Notes: generated from the sequence alone by a model not told the origin. A stretch of 64,000 nt of DNA from Doris montereyensis (GCA_037039925.1 JAXRKP010000423.1:1-64000), one strand, 5' to 3'. Numbered from the stretch's first letter, positions 12,201 through 21,960 are shown. A program made the numbers and translations.

Positions 12201-15200
12201 ATGAAGAAAACAAACAGAAAAGGAAAGAGAAGAAAGCTACTAAACTCAAAATAGAGGAACTAAATAAACCAATAGTAAAACAGATATACCAATCTAGGAA
12301 AAAAGATTTATCGATGAAAGGCAGATGGATCTGAATGATAGCACAATAGAAGAAAAGTGGCAGATGCATAAAGAAACACTCCTCATTAAAGGAGATAGGA
12401 AAAGAACAGCATAGTGGAATGAGAATGTCAAGACTAAGATCAAAGAAAAGAAGGATGCCTGGAAGAAATACTTGCAAACAAAGAGACCAGAGGATAGGAT
12501 AGATTACGAATAAAAGAACTATTGCAAAAGAGGAAGTAAGGAAAGCAAAACAGGAACAATGGGAAGAGTTTGGACAAAGACCAAGAAAGCTATCAAGGAA
12601 ATCAAAAGCTGTTCTAGGGGGCAATGAAGAGCATGAGAAAGACCAAAGCATGCCCAATACGACAAATCAAGAATGCCAAAGGAGAAGTAATGAAAGAAGA
12701 CAGCCAACTCATGGAAACATGGAGAAAGTACTTTCAACAATTACATAATCCCTCCAGAACATATGAAACAAGGAGTACAGATCAATTAGTAAGAGTAACA
12801 AGTAATCCAGATGAGACAGCTGAAGATGTAGATATATCAATGGAAGAAATCCCAAGAGCTATAAATATAAATGAAATTAGGAAACGCTTCAGGAGCAGAT
12901 CAAGTTTATCCAGAAATGATTTAAAACCAAGGGAGAGAGGCAGACAAACTACTAAATATAATATGCCAACAAGCATAGGAGTCCAAACAGGTGCCAGACG
13001 ACTGGAAAAAGGGAATGGTAGTACCAATACCTATGAAAGATTCAACTGTGGAATGTTCAAACTATAGAGGGATATTACTAATTAGCGTTCCAGGAAAAGT
13101 ATATGCCACGATACTGGAAATGAGACTAAGGAAAAGAGTAGAGGACCAGATTGAAGAGCACCAGAGTAGATTTAGACCAGGAAGAAATGTACAAGATCAC
13201 ATATTTACAATTAGACAAATAATAGAAAAATTCATTGAGAGAAACATTGACTTGCACCTGTGTTTTATTGACTTAGAAAAGGCATTTGACACTGTGAGGA
13301 GGGACGAACTATGGCATTCCTTAAAAGAACACAATGTAGAGTCAAATTTAGTAGAAGTCATTAAAAGTTTTTACAATAAACCAACATGTGCAGTGAGAGT
13401 AGCTGGAAATGTATCTGAAGAATGAGTAAGACAGGGTTGTATCCTAAGTCCTCTTTTGTTTATCACATTTATGGATTCAGTCGCAAAGGCATCCTCAAAC
13501 ATGAAGAAAATGAATGTAGGTATGTGGAAGCTCAAACCAGTAAATGTATCAATGCTTTCATTTGCTAATGATTTAGTTCTGTTTGGAAAATCAGAAAGGG
13601 ACCTCCAGTCAAATATCAACATAATGAATAATGAATTAAATAAAAGAGGAATGAGAGTAAATGCAAAGAAAACCAAAACAATGCTAGTAATTAGGGAAGC
13701 TAAAACACAAAATCTTAAATTACGCAGGAGAATTTAGAACAAGTTCAAAGCTACAATTACTTAGGAGTAATGATTAACTCAGAGAGGAAAACTAAGAGAA
13801 GAAATCAGCCAGAGAATCAAAAAGGTAAGTGCAATATGTAATCATCTAGGAAAGGCATTTGTAGGTAAACAAGAATTGTCAACAAAAACCAAAATGGCAG
13901 TATACAACACAGTTTATTGTCCTACTCTCCTCTATCGCAGTGAAACCTGGAGCTTAGACAGTAAGGAGTAGAGTAGAGTGCAGGCAGCTGAAATGAAATA
14001 TCTAAGAAGAGTAGTAGGGAAAACTAAAAGAGACAAAATCAGAAACACAACAATAAGAGATCAAACCAAAGCAGATAGCATAATAACTAAGATAGAAATG
14101 AATCAATTGAGATGGTTTGGGCATGTTAACAGAATGAATGACAATAGAATAGCAAAATCAGTATACAGTGCTAAAACTCAAGGTAAAAGACCAAAAGGCA
14201 GACCTCGGAGAAAGTGGGAAGAAGATATAAAAGAGGCATTAACGCAAAGAAATTTAACTTTCACAGAAGGAAACAGAAATTCTCAGGACAGGGCAGCCTG
14301 GAGAAAGATCATTTTGGGCATCTAAAACCCATACACCAGAAGGTAGAATGGGAGCTGATAAAGAAAGAAAAAAAAATTCCGCGAAGCAATTATCGATTGA
14401 AAAAGACACAAGTTTGTACTAGTCTAGTGGGACGCTGTATATGACTGTAGATAGTCGAGAGGGAGGGGGGGCGAGTCATCTGATCAACGGTAAGGCACCG
14501 GCCGTGGACTCCACGCCCGAGGTATCGGGAAACACAAACACAGACTTCACATCTTATTGAGAACTAGGGAAAAGTCAGGGAACTCTCCAAACCAGATGCC
14601 CAAGCGTTACGTCACTAAATAAACGCCAGGGAAACCTCGGTCGACGGACCCGTGCAGTTCGCGTAACATTACGTCACTGGCATTGGACCTAGAATTTTCA
14701 GTTATGCCCTTGACTGAAAAACATGACTTTTAAAAGCTAATTTACTCGCCTCACAGTCCTTTGCTATCTCTTAAAGTCATATATCTGGAATCATCAGGTT
14801 CTATGCTTTAACATGGTATATAACACTTGTAAGAAATATAACATGTACATTTTGACAAAAAACCTGCCTTCTAAATGCCAAATAGTGTAATATCAATAAG
14901 TATTATATGGAGTATTGTATCCATTTTATCTTATGACTTTTATTCAGGTGAGATAACCCCCTGAACCCCCAGCCCTCCTCTGGTTTTTATGGGTCTCATA
15001 TCCCTTTTTTTTCACTGAGTTTTCTCGTCATCAGGAGAAAGACCCACCCTAAACACCCCCGACTTTTCACTTCATTCACGTATACAAAAATTAGGCGAGG
15101 TATTCCTATCTGGCCAACCACTCCTTGTATCATCTGACACCAAAATTGTTAAGGAGTACCATATCAGGCATATTATGCAGACAAGTTGTTTTTGAAATCT

Positions 15201-15834
15201 TTAACACCATTTTTTCAAAAACCAACCAACCTGGACTTAACACTTACGACCCTGTTATCTCAAACCATCTTTGATATCTAGATTATAATTATCATAAATA
15301 ATAAACTACTGTGTCAGGTTGGTGGAAATGACCAAAGCCAACCACACAAAAGAAATCCCTCTTTTTTAACTAAAACTTTGTTCTCAGTTATATCCCTTGG
15401 TACGTGCCCGACTATGGGAATCCTTTCACTGTACCCAACTACACTAACTAGTAGGGACTAGCCTACAGAACTCTTCCCTTTTCATTCCATCCCTATGCAT
15501 GATGTGAAGATGACATGTCATAAAGATGAAACATTCAATGACACATTGTCACATGATGGACCTAATGAAATGATCTTGTGTCAAAAAGAAATCTAAATAA
15601 TAGAGCAATGCCTAGATCTGGAGACTGTTAATCTAAAATATACCGTCTAGGTGTAGATTAACGTCTAAAGACTTAACATAGACTCATAGACCCCGATCAC
15701 AAAAGATCACGAACACACACGGCCCAATATTTAGCCAAAATGTGAAAAGGCAGGGCCGGTAAATGGAAAAGATATTCATTGCATATACGTGCCTTCTCAA
15801 GAAGATTAGCAATATGATACGACACACTAGCCAT
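6135..15834 (-). CDS. CAND1: Cullin-associated NEDD8-dissociated protein 1, N-terminal part (7 exons)
   Basis: CAND1 is a HEAT-repeat protein that clamps un-neddylated cullin-RBX1 and acts as the exchange factor for substrate receptors of cullin-RING ubiquitin ligases. Seven minus-strand exons are visible: 15793-15834, 10404-10505, 9135-9202, 8358-8470, 7161-7261, 6499-6565 and 6135-6233. Joined they read without frame errors and match the family from the initiator ([14 protein letters not shown]) through the first HEAT repeats ([57 protein letters not shown]). This is about 197 of roughly 1230 residues in the family; the rest lies left of the window or beyond the minisatellite. In known structures this N-terminal region wraps the cullin C-terminus and RBX1. 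Exon boundaries come from splice signals plus family identity; the product call is very secure. Confidence 0.96.
6499..6565 (-). CDS. CAND1: CAND1 exon 6
   Basis: Reads [20 protein letters not shown] followed by FG. Acceptor GTTTTTCAG, donor GGAG|GTAAGA, phase 0 to phase 1. Confidence 0.95.
7161..7261 (-). CDS. CAND1: CAND1 exon 5
   Basis: Reads [20 protein letters not shown] followed by [13 protein letters not shown]. Compared with vertebrates it is a few residues shorter in the PPAS loop. Acceptor TCCATTTCAG, donor AAG|GTTTGC. Confidence 0.95.
7576..8238. mobile_element. Pogo/Tigger-like non-autonomous DNA transposon with TA duplication
   Basis: Terminal inverted repeats CAATGGAACCTCTCTAA (left) and its complement TAGAGAGGTTCCATTG (right) bound a 663-bp element flanked on both sides by TA. 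Sub-terminal segments are also inverted-related (AGCCGGATTTCCC against TTAGCCGGGAACTTTTCCCG). TA target duplication and TIRs of this kind are typical of the Tc1/mariner superfamily, pogo/Tigger branch. No transposase domain is recognisable inside, so it is probably a deletion derivative. It sits in CAND1 intron 4. Confidence 0.8.
8358..8470 (-). CDS. CAND1: CAND1 exon 4
   Basis: Reads [20 protein letters not shown] and continues [18 protein letters not shown]. Nearly identical to vertebrate CAND1. Acceptor AATTTGCCAG, donor ATTG|GTAAGT. Confidence 0.96.
8471..9134. other. CAND1 intron 3
   Basis: AT-rich, with poly(A/T) runs at 8750 and 8640. I see no gene or recognisable repeat in it. Confidence 0.7.
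9135..9202 (-). CDS. CAND1: CAND1 exon 3
   Basis: Reads [20 protein letters not shown] followed by VK, the second helix pair of HEAT repeat 1. Acceptor ATCTGGTCAG, donor TG|GTGAGC, leaving phase 2, which joins exon 4 to give the conserved cysteine. Confidence 0.95.
9216..9262. repeat. (AT)n microsatellite
   Basis: A TATATATG/TATATA run of about 45 bp in CAND1 intron 2, just upstream (in gene sense) of exon 3. Confidence 0.9.
9435..9542. repeat. Short inverted-repeat (MITE-like) hairpin
   Basis: Left arm AATGAAGGGGTTATTTCAA and right arm TTGAAATGACCCCTTCAATT are near-perfect inverted repeats separated by about 60 bp. Such a structure is typical of a very small MITE or a fold-back. It lies in CAND1 intron 2; no TSD is obvious. 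Confidence 0.6.
9883..10195 (+). mobile_element. tRNA-derived SINE, family 1 (best copy)
   Basis: Head GGGACTCGGTAGTCCAGAGG followed by B box GGGTTCGAGCCC, then the family body (GGTCCAGGTAGGTGGACC, AACACCTAGTCCCATCAG, AAAAAGGAGATCCC) and tail TGGATATGGGTAAACC. The B box matches the pol III consensus GGTTCGANNCC well. Located in CAND1 intron 2. Confidence 0.85.
10404..10505 (-). CDS. CAND1: CAND1 exon 2
   Basis: Reads [20 protein letters not shown] and continues to DDDSERK, 34 codons, phase 0 at both ends. Acceptor TTATTCGACAG, donor AAA|GTAAGT. Its first codon is ATG, but this is the internal methionine of LLEKM in the family and not the initiator. Confidence 0.95.
10506..11671. other. CAND1 intron 1, proximal part
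   Basis: Unique AT-rich intron sequence. No exon or known repeat is recognisable between exon 2 and the LINE insertion. Confidence 0.6.
11672..12147 (-). mobile_element. LINE copy A, inverted 5' segment
   Basis: On the minus strand this is the LINE 5'UTR followed by the start of the APE-type endonuclease ([20 protein letters not shown], then VDILAIT, then [14 protein letters not shown]). It is adjacent to, and in opposite orientation from, the rest of the same element at 12148-14350. Element coordinates inferred from copy B show that the outer (left) end is internal and the junction end is near the 5' terminus, as expected of a twin-primed insertion. Confidence 0.88.
12148..14350 (+). mobile_element. 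LINE copy A, main body (endonuclease end, RT, C-terminus), inactive
   Basis: Non-LTR retrotransposon with an APE endonuclease tail (SDHH-type, around 12175), a reverse transcriptase and a C-terminal GRPRRKW tail. Visible RT landmarks are [63 protein letters not shown] and the catalytic box, which here reads FAND instead of FADD. Many stops and frameshifts break the ORF. The 3' end is an (AAAG)n-like tail rather than a plain poly(A), as in RTE-type elements. It lies in CAND1 intron 1, antisense to the gene. RTE-like clade assignment is by motif resemblance only. Confidence 0.92.
14351..15792. other. CAND1 intron 1, distal part
   Basis: No gene seen. It contains a short G-rich stretch (GGGAGGGGGGGCGAG near 14460) and otherwise unique sequence up to the GC-type donor of exon 1. 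Confidence 0.6.
15793..15834 (-). CDS. CAND1: CAND1 exon 1 (start codon, 14 codons)
   Basis: Reads [14 protein letters not shown], the conserved CAND1 N-terminus. The start context on the minus strand is ACAACCATGGCT, a good Kozak match. The donor is AAG followed by GCACGT, so the junction needed to join exon 2 in phase 0 is a GC rather than a GT donor. Confidence 0.9.
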
Positions 15835-16080
15835 GGTTGTGTCGGTAGTCTTTAAAGATATCAAGATTTCTCACTAGATCTCGATCTAGTAATCTTTTTT
15901 GATATCTCAGTATGTAAATGCACAGTGGTTGAGACTGAGAGCGAACGTTTACGGCAAAACAGGAAGTGAGGCACCGCTAAGTTTAGTTGATCCTTCGTTG
16001 AGCATGCGTGAAACGACAACAAAGTTTAATTTCGCATCTTCTTCTTTTTCTGAAGGAATTGACACAGACACAACATGTAT
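15835..16080 (-). promoter_or_regulatory. Probable CAND1 5'UTR and promoter region
   Basis: Immediately upstream (minus-strand sense) of the CAND1 start codon. It contains an ETS/GABP-like site, CAGGAAGTG at 15960-15968, a class common in TATA-less housekeeping promoters, and no obvious TATA box. Position and motif support a promoter; the transcription start is not determinable from sequence alone. Confidence 0.4.
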
Positions 16081-16084
16081 AAAT

Positions 16085-16560
16085 AATATAGGACAGCAGT
16101 GAGCATTGCAATTGAATCTGAAACTTCAGATTGGTTTACAATACCAAGGGGTGTAAGGCAAGGCTGTATTTTATCTCCTCATATGTTCAATTTATATCCA
16201 GAGAATATCATGAGGGACATAGAAGAAGACGGAAGAATGATGAATTCCCAGTTCAAGGGATGTGTCTGAGGGATGATATTCGGATGCCACGGCTCTTTCC
16301 GCAAAATCAGCTGAAGGAACATAGACCCTCATCCATGCACATAAATAGCCATGAAACAGTGGAAAAACGAATACTAGAAACAGAAATAGAGGACAGAAGA
16401 GGAGAGGGAAACCAACACGCAGATATGGAAACAATATATTATAACAGGCTGGCTGGACATAACACTTGCAGAGGCTGGAAAGTTGGCTGTAAACCGCGGA
16501 GATTTTCGTGTGAAGATTCAATAGCGACGTCCTGTCAGGATACGCCATGAATGATAACGA
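16085..16560 (+). mobile_element. BovB/RTE-like LINE fragment
   Basis: A broken reverse transcriptase piece reads [20 protein letters not shown] followed by ENIMRDIEEDGRM, which resembles the [23 protein letters not shown] motif of BovB/RTE elements. After about 60 codons the frame is lost. It differs clearly from LINE copies A-C, so a second LINE family is represented. Confidence 0.75.
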
Positions 16561-16740
16561 GGAGATGAATATACAAAAAGTATGGGGCAAAGATTCATGG
16601 CGCCCTCATACATTTGGCAATCTCAATCTGTGACGCATGAATGATGATGAGTTGAATATACAAAAAGTAGGCTATGGGGCAACGAAAATATTCATAGAGC
16701 CCTTATGCATTTGGTAATCTCAATCGTGACACGAGCTACC
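16540..16740. repeat. Imperfect tandem duplication, about 95 bp x 2
   Basis: Two adjacent segments share ATGAATGAT, GATGAATATACAAAAAGTA, ATGGGGCAA, ATTCAT, GCCCT and TTTGG(C/T)AATCTCAATC in the same order. The duplication directly follows the LINE fragment and may be its 3' tail region repeated. Confidence 0.75.
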
Positions 16741-18929
16741 GTAATAATGACACAATTTTAAACAAATCTCAATTACCAATAATCTGGTAAACATCTTACA
16801 AGTCACCAGCTCTTCAAGAGATTATTTGTTACCTTATTTATGGCTCTGTTCGAAAACAAAAATCAAATTTTATCAAACTGATGACACGATGGGCAATGAG
16901 GAATTCAAAGTTTTTTTCCCTGCAAAAGAGCAGTCTTACCGACTCTACATCATTTATCCATTCTACACATTGCCATAGTCAATTTCATATAGGCTTTAAG
17001 TACTGCTGTCTGTTAAATACTTCACAAACCGATAGGATGTTTATCTGCCTACAACAGCATACCCATTCACTCATTCGTCAATTGTAGCAAAACAATGGTG
17101 AAAGAACATGTTATGGATAAATAATTGGTTAGCCAACTTTCGATTGCAATGTGCGGATGATAGTTCTCATCCACATGTCCTACATTTTCGCTCATGTTAT
17201 TCTTGTCTGGCATTTTAAACTTGACCAATTCAATTCAACTTACTACACATATTATCAGATATTTAACAGTTTCCCTGCATCCTGAACATAGCTAGTGTAT
17301 TTCTTTGCAGTCTTTAATGTATCGAAATGCGAGGCCTAAACATAAAGTTACTTGTAAAATGATGGTAAATATGCAAACACCCTGGAATGATTTTGCACAG
17401 GAAGTCATTTGTGAGCGCATGCTTATAACATTTACCGGGTTTTCACCTTTTTCTTCCATGACAACGTATCTGGTCATCTCGAGTTGAAGATGAATCTAAT
17501 AAAACTATCTTAATGTTGCCTTTCCCTTGATAATAATGATTATGCATCGTACATCCACTACAGGGTGTAGCCCTGCACATATGCCTTCCAGTTAGTTCTG
17601 CTCCCTGTTTTTCTCTGCCCTGTTGCATCCACGCATTTTTTTTGTTTATATCATCATGACATCTTGTCGGTTGTCTTCCTAGATCTATGTGTCTATTTCT
17701 TGGTTGTCATCATTCTGTACATCTGTTTGTATATACATGTTCCATCTAAATCTTGCTGTACGGTCAGCCTATTTCCAGTTTTTGCAGTGGGTGAGTGTAT
17801 AAGGACTTGAATAACTTTTGTTCTTTTCTTATTTCGATGCAAGAGATCTTATCTTGGAAATTATGTAGCATTTTTCTCCACGTTGCTCTCTGAGTCTGAG
17901 ACGGTTGCAGTTTTTTGTTGTTGCTAGTTTCTTCAACAGTAACCAGGTCTGGCACCCGAACGTGTCATAATGGGTGACACTTGAGCCTCCATGGGTATAG
18001 TAAGGTGATTTAGGGTAGCACATATTAATTGAATGCGGTACTTTTCTTCTTATGGACTTCTTTTTTCTTTACCTTCAGTTCCCTGTGGAGCACAGATCAT
18101 CCATTCTACACATTGCCTTTATTCTACGTCAACATCTGCAACTCTCCTCAGGTTTTCCTTCGTCTCACCATCTCCGTCTCGATCTCTTTCCTTCAGGTCA
18201 TTCTTGGTCACCCTCTAGATCTCGTGGACACTGGGAGATATTTGTCTTGCAAAATGTTTCTGTTTTTCCCAAAACTGTACCAGATGGGTTTTTTGTTGTT
18301 GTTTTTTTGTTCACTTCTTCTTCGGTTATGTATTTGAATATAATTTTCTCTTTGTCCGAGGTATGTATACTTTGCCCTTCTTTGAATTACCTCATTTTTT
18401 TTTTTATCTCGTTGTCTGACTTAGAGTTGGACACATGTTTTGTTTTTCGTTTGTGAATCTTGAGCCCTCCTTTACAACTACGTGCATTCATCTTGTTAAG
18501 TCTTCCTCCTGATTCATTACCTGGTGGTATTAACGTAGTCCTAGGCACCCACCTGGTATACATCGGAACTATAGATGTGCCATCCATTACCGATCGGTTC
18601 CTATACTCGGCAAAAGAAAACACAAAAAGAAACGTGCATCACTCAATTGTTACAAAAATGACTCACAACAAATTCACACACGACCGTATTTTTGGTTGTA
18701 AAAGCATACATTGTGCCAGAACGATTTCTCTCCCTCACTGATTTGAGCAGATAACCGAAAAACATGATAATCACGTGTAACTGTCCTGTGGCTATATCGG
18801 GTATCCAATGAAGAAAGACGTGTGTACTTGAATTTATTGACAGTTGCAAAGTCAATTTTCGAAGATAAACAGAATGTTGCATTCGATTTTGATAATCTAA
18901 ACGATATCAAGATTAGACCGAGAGCAACG
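16741..18929. other. Intergenic stretch without recognisable gene
   Basis: Several short open frames occur on both strands (for example 18052-18456, T- and C-rich) but none resembles a family I know or shows consistent splice signals. No clear repeat family is visible either. Confidence 0.5.
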
Positions 18930-19275
18930 AAATATGGCGATTGTCATGCTTGAAGTTTGAAGCCGGTGCAAGGGTGAGTGATGTTGCAAACCGTTTGCAT
19001 GTGCTTAGGAACACTATATCAAGTCCCCATTGACATTTCAACTTAAACGGATCAACTTCCGACGAGCCACAGGCCGGTCGACCAAGTGTTACATATGCCG
19101 TACATGACCGGCATATTTTACTTTTGCATTTACGAAATCATTTTTTTCGGTGCAACATGGACTGCTAGGACTATTTCTGGACGTAACCGGCTAAGAGAGA
19201 ACAATCTGAAACCTCGAAGACCAGCAGTGCGATCGGTTATGACCAGTGTCAGTCTACAGAGTCGATTAACTTGGA
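18930..19275 (+). pseudogene. Tc1-like transposase N-terminal remnant
   Basis: Read across frames, the sequence gives AGARVSDVANRLHVLRNTIS (first HTH), then GSTSDEPQAGRPSVTYAVHD and DRHILLLHLRNHFF, then TARTISGRNRLRENNLKPRR and PAVRSVMTSVSLQSRL (second HTH). This order and the GRPRVT-like linker are characteristic of the bipartite DNA-binding domain of Tc1/mariner transposases. Stops and frame changes break it, and the catalytic DDE domain is absent: the homology runs into a (GACAGA)n microsatellite. No TIRs were found. It is a dead fragment. Confidence 0.78.
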
Positions 19276-19308
19276 GACAGAGACAGAGACAGAGACAGAG
19301 ACAGAGAT
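19266..19308. repeat. (GACAGA)n microsatellite
   Basis: About seven GACAGA units directly abut the Tc1-like remnant and continue into a purine-rich GAGAGAAAGAGAG stretch. Confidence 0.9.
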
Positions 19309-19779
19309 AAGAGAGAAAGAGAGACAAGAGCGGGGACGAAAGGGGGAGGAGGGAGGCATTGGGAGAGGGTTGGTATATCAACTATGAGGCCTTGGCAAAT
19401 TGTTAAAAAGTGGCTGCATCATTTAGTAATCAGCATCTTTACGATACGGATAATGAAAGCAAATTGAGTTCAGGAGTGGATTGGGAGCGGAGAACCGTAC
19501 AGTACAGAAAAAGTAATAATAATATAAAGATTTAAAAAGAATAACCCAACAAGAATGCAGAACAGTTCCTACAGATTGCATAAGCTTACAAAACATGTAA
19601 AACGAAGATGGGGGAGGATAACAAACAAACAAAAACGATGGACAAACACTAGAGTAAAAACCAACAAAGCATTGGAACACGTATTTCAGACCTAAAAATT
19701 ACAATCGTCTTTAGTGTCAATTAAAATACCAAACATTCATTAGAACACTCATGCCGAAAGGAAGTTGCCGAGCGGATAA

Positions 19780-21562
19780 GTCTACCGTCGGACAAGACGA
19801 CCCAGATAAGAACATGGAACGTCAGAACAATGTATGAAACAGGGAAGGTCTTTCAAGTTTAGTGGTTGGGGAAAGGAGAAATTACATTGACATACTGGGA
19901 CTCAGTGAAACTAGATGGAATCAGCAAAGACAGAGACGACTCTCGACAGGAGAACTACCTACTATATTCAGGTCAACCAAACGAAAACACAAGGCAAACA
20001 GAGGGTTTTTGTTATTACATGTATCAGGCTAAGGTTCAGTCAACCAAACGAAAACACAAGGCAAACAGTTTTTGTTGTTGTTGTTATTACATGTAACAGG
20101 AAAAGATTCAGTCAACCAAACGAAAACACAAAGCAAACAGAGGGTTTTGTTATTACATGTATCAGAAAAAAGGTTCATAAATCATTAGTTGCATGGGAAG
20201 GACATGGACCTAGAATCATTACAGCATTACTACAAAAGAAGGGAATCAATCTAAACATAATTCAGCGCTGCACTCCCATAAATGAAAATGACGACGAACT
20301 GAAAATTATGTCTACAATCAATTATAGGCAACAGTGGAGCAATTTTCAGCAAGATATATATCAACATCCAGATTGGAGACCTTAAGGTATAGACAACACA
20401 GGATTCGTAAAGAACATGAGACAGCATGGAATAGGACAGGCAAACAGTAATGGAGAGAGAAACGAATTTTTGTGCCAATAAAAGTTACGTTATAAGGGGA
20501 CGTATTTTACACCCGTAAGAGGATATTAATGAATATACACAGTAACATAGACATCGCCAGACCACACAACCGTAACCAGAAAGATCACATGTGCATTTCA
20601 AAAACATTCAAATGGTCATTAGAGAATGTGAGAGCTTACAGAGGAACTGGTGTATTTTTTGATCATCATCTCATAATGGGTAAATTCAAGCTCAAACTCA
20701 AAGAAGAGAACCTGGGAGAAGAGGAACAATCGGCATCAATGAAGAAGATTGTTAATACAGCTTGTATAGAGGAGATTCGACTTTAAAGAAAGACAGCACA
20801 AGGAATAGATCACCAAGGAAACAATTGACAAAATACTTCATATGAATTAGAAAAAATCCAAACTTAACTCAAGCAGAACTGGACAGATCAAAAAGCAGCC
20901 GCACAAGAAGAATATGCAAAGACCGACAATGTGGTAAAGTGCTGTGCAAAAACAGACAAAGAAAAGTTCACAGAGGAGAAAGCAGAAAGGGTGGAACAGG
21001 CAGCAGAAACAATGATATTATGTACAATGTATATATGAAGCAACAGAGCAAGTTTGTGGCAAGCACAGCAAGCCAGAATTACCAGTGAAGGATAGAAATA
21101 GGGAACATTTGCAAGGAAAAGAGGAACAACTTAACCGATAGGCAGAACACCTTGACGAACTGCTCAACTGACTACTTCCTTAACAGCCACTAGATACTCT
21201 ACCAGCCATGACATGTCTTGATATAGACTGCGAATGTTCAACAAGAAATGAAATCGCAGACGACAATCCGAAAGTGAAAAAATGGAAAAGCAGTGGACCC
21301 TGATTATATCCCACCAGAAGCATCGAAGACAGGTGTAGTTACATCAGCTTCAATTCTACACAAATTGTTCAAGAAGATTTGGACCACAGAGGAATTTCCC
21401 AAAGACTGTAAGGAAGACCACCTCATAAAGCTTACAAAGAATGGAGATTTGAGCCAATGCGGTAACTTCAAAGGAAAACGTTACTTTATACACCAAGCAA
21501 ATATTTAATAGAATTCTTCTACAGCGTACATACAAAAAACAATGCGGACCCATTTCAGAGAA
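19780..21562 (+). mobile_element. Second RTE-like LINE (craniofacial-development-protein-2-like endonuclease type), truncated
   Basis: The endonuclease starts as RTWNVRTMYETGKVFQ and YIDILGLSETRWN, continues LVAWEGHGPRIITALLQKKG and reaches VFFDHHLIMGKFKLKLK. The RT N-terminus follows (FKKIWTTEEFPKDCKEDHL, IKLTKNGDLSQCGN, then a TLLYTP...FNRILLQR-type block). Several frameshifts are needed to read it. A 70-bp endonuclease segment is present three times (19972-20170). The RT is cut off at an inverted duplication from 21469. The family is distinct from LINE copies A-C. Confidence 0.82.
19972..20175 (+). repeat. Three tandem copies of a ~70-bp LINE endonuclease segment
   Basis: CAACCAAACGAAAACACAA recurs at 19974, 20041 and 20113, each followed by GGCAAACAG or AGCAAACAG, a TTTTGTT run and TTATTACATGTA. 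The unit corresponds to the endonuclease linker just before the WEGHGPRI motif, so the element's own sequence was locally triplicated. Confidence 0.85.
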
Positions 21563-21709
21563 ATATATATATATATATATATATTATGTAGGCCTAAATA
21601 ATTCGCTTACCTATCTCTGAGAAATGGGTCCGCATTGTTTTTTGTATGTACGCTGTAGAAGAATCCTATGAAATATTTTGCTTGGTGTATAAAGTAGCGT
21701 TTTCCTTTG
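21469..21709. repeat. Inverted duplication (about 95-bp arms) of LINE RT sequence with AT-rich loop
   Basis: The left arm (21469-21562) reads LINE RT in sense; the right arm (21614-21709) is its near-perfect reverse complement, with about 5% difference by eye. The spacer is an (AT)n run plus ATATTATGTAGGCCTAAATA and the short sequence ATTCGCTTACCTAT. The ATATTATGTAGG...ATTCGCT segment (27 bp) is repeated exactly at 21711-21737, just outside the right arm. Confidence 0.9.
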
Positions 21710-21710
21710 A

Positions 21711-21960
21711 ATATTATGTAGGCCTAAATAATTCGCTCAGTCGGTAGAGCGTTTGACTACACACAGGAGGCCCGAGTTCGATTCCAAGTTCGGATAATTT
21801 TATTGTTTCTGGTCCTCCTGTCAACCCAGCAGTAAGTGGGACAGCAATTTTCCACTGCTATGGTTGTTTCTTCTTTAATCTAATCTCTTCCCACACACAA
21901 ACCCGGTTGTTCTCCCTTTTAACCGCTCCCACAACCCCCCCCCCCCCCACTACAACAATA
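21711..21960 (+). mobile_element. tRNA-like SINE head
   Basis: TTCGCTCAGTCGGTAGAGCG is a good D-arm/A-box, with a GCTC/GAGC stem, and GAGTTCGATTCC about 40 bp on is a strong B box. The intervening part resembles an anticodon arm. Acceptor-stem pairing is not evident and the sequence continues into a non-tRNA body, so this is a tRNA-derived SINE or relic and not a functional tRNA gene. A poly(C) run follows near 21940. Confidence 0.6.

Noticed and set aside
12172..12657. 161-codon minus-strand ORF
   Set aside because: Antisense shadow of LINE copy A; the sense strand carries LINE sequence.
17764..18023. Minus-strand frame resembling a LINE C-terminus (TQRATWRKML)
   Set aside because: Too short and without the RT motifs or the GRPRRW tail; I could not support a LINE call.
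18052..18456. 134-codon plus-strand ORF and overlapping frames
   Set aside because: T/C-rich low-complexity translation, three overlapping frames open at once, no family resemblance.
21731..21798. A functional tRNA gene
   Set aside because: A and B boxes are good, but the acceptor and T stems do not pair and the sequence runs on into a SINE-type body.
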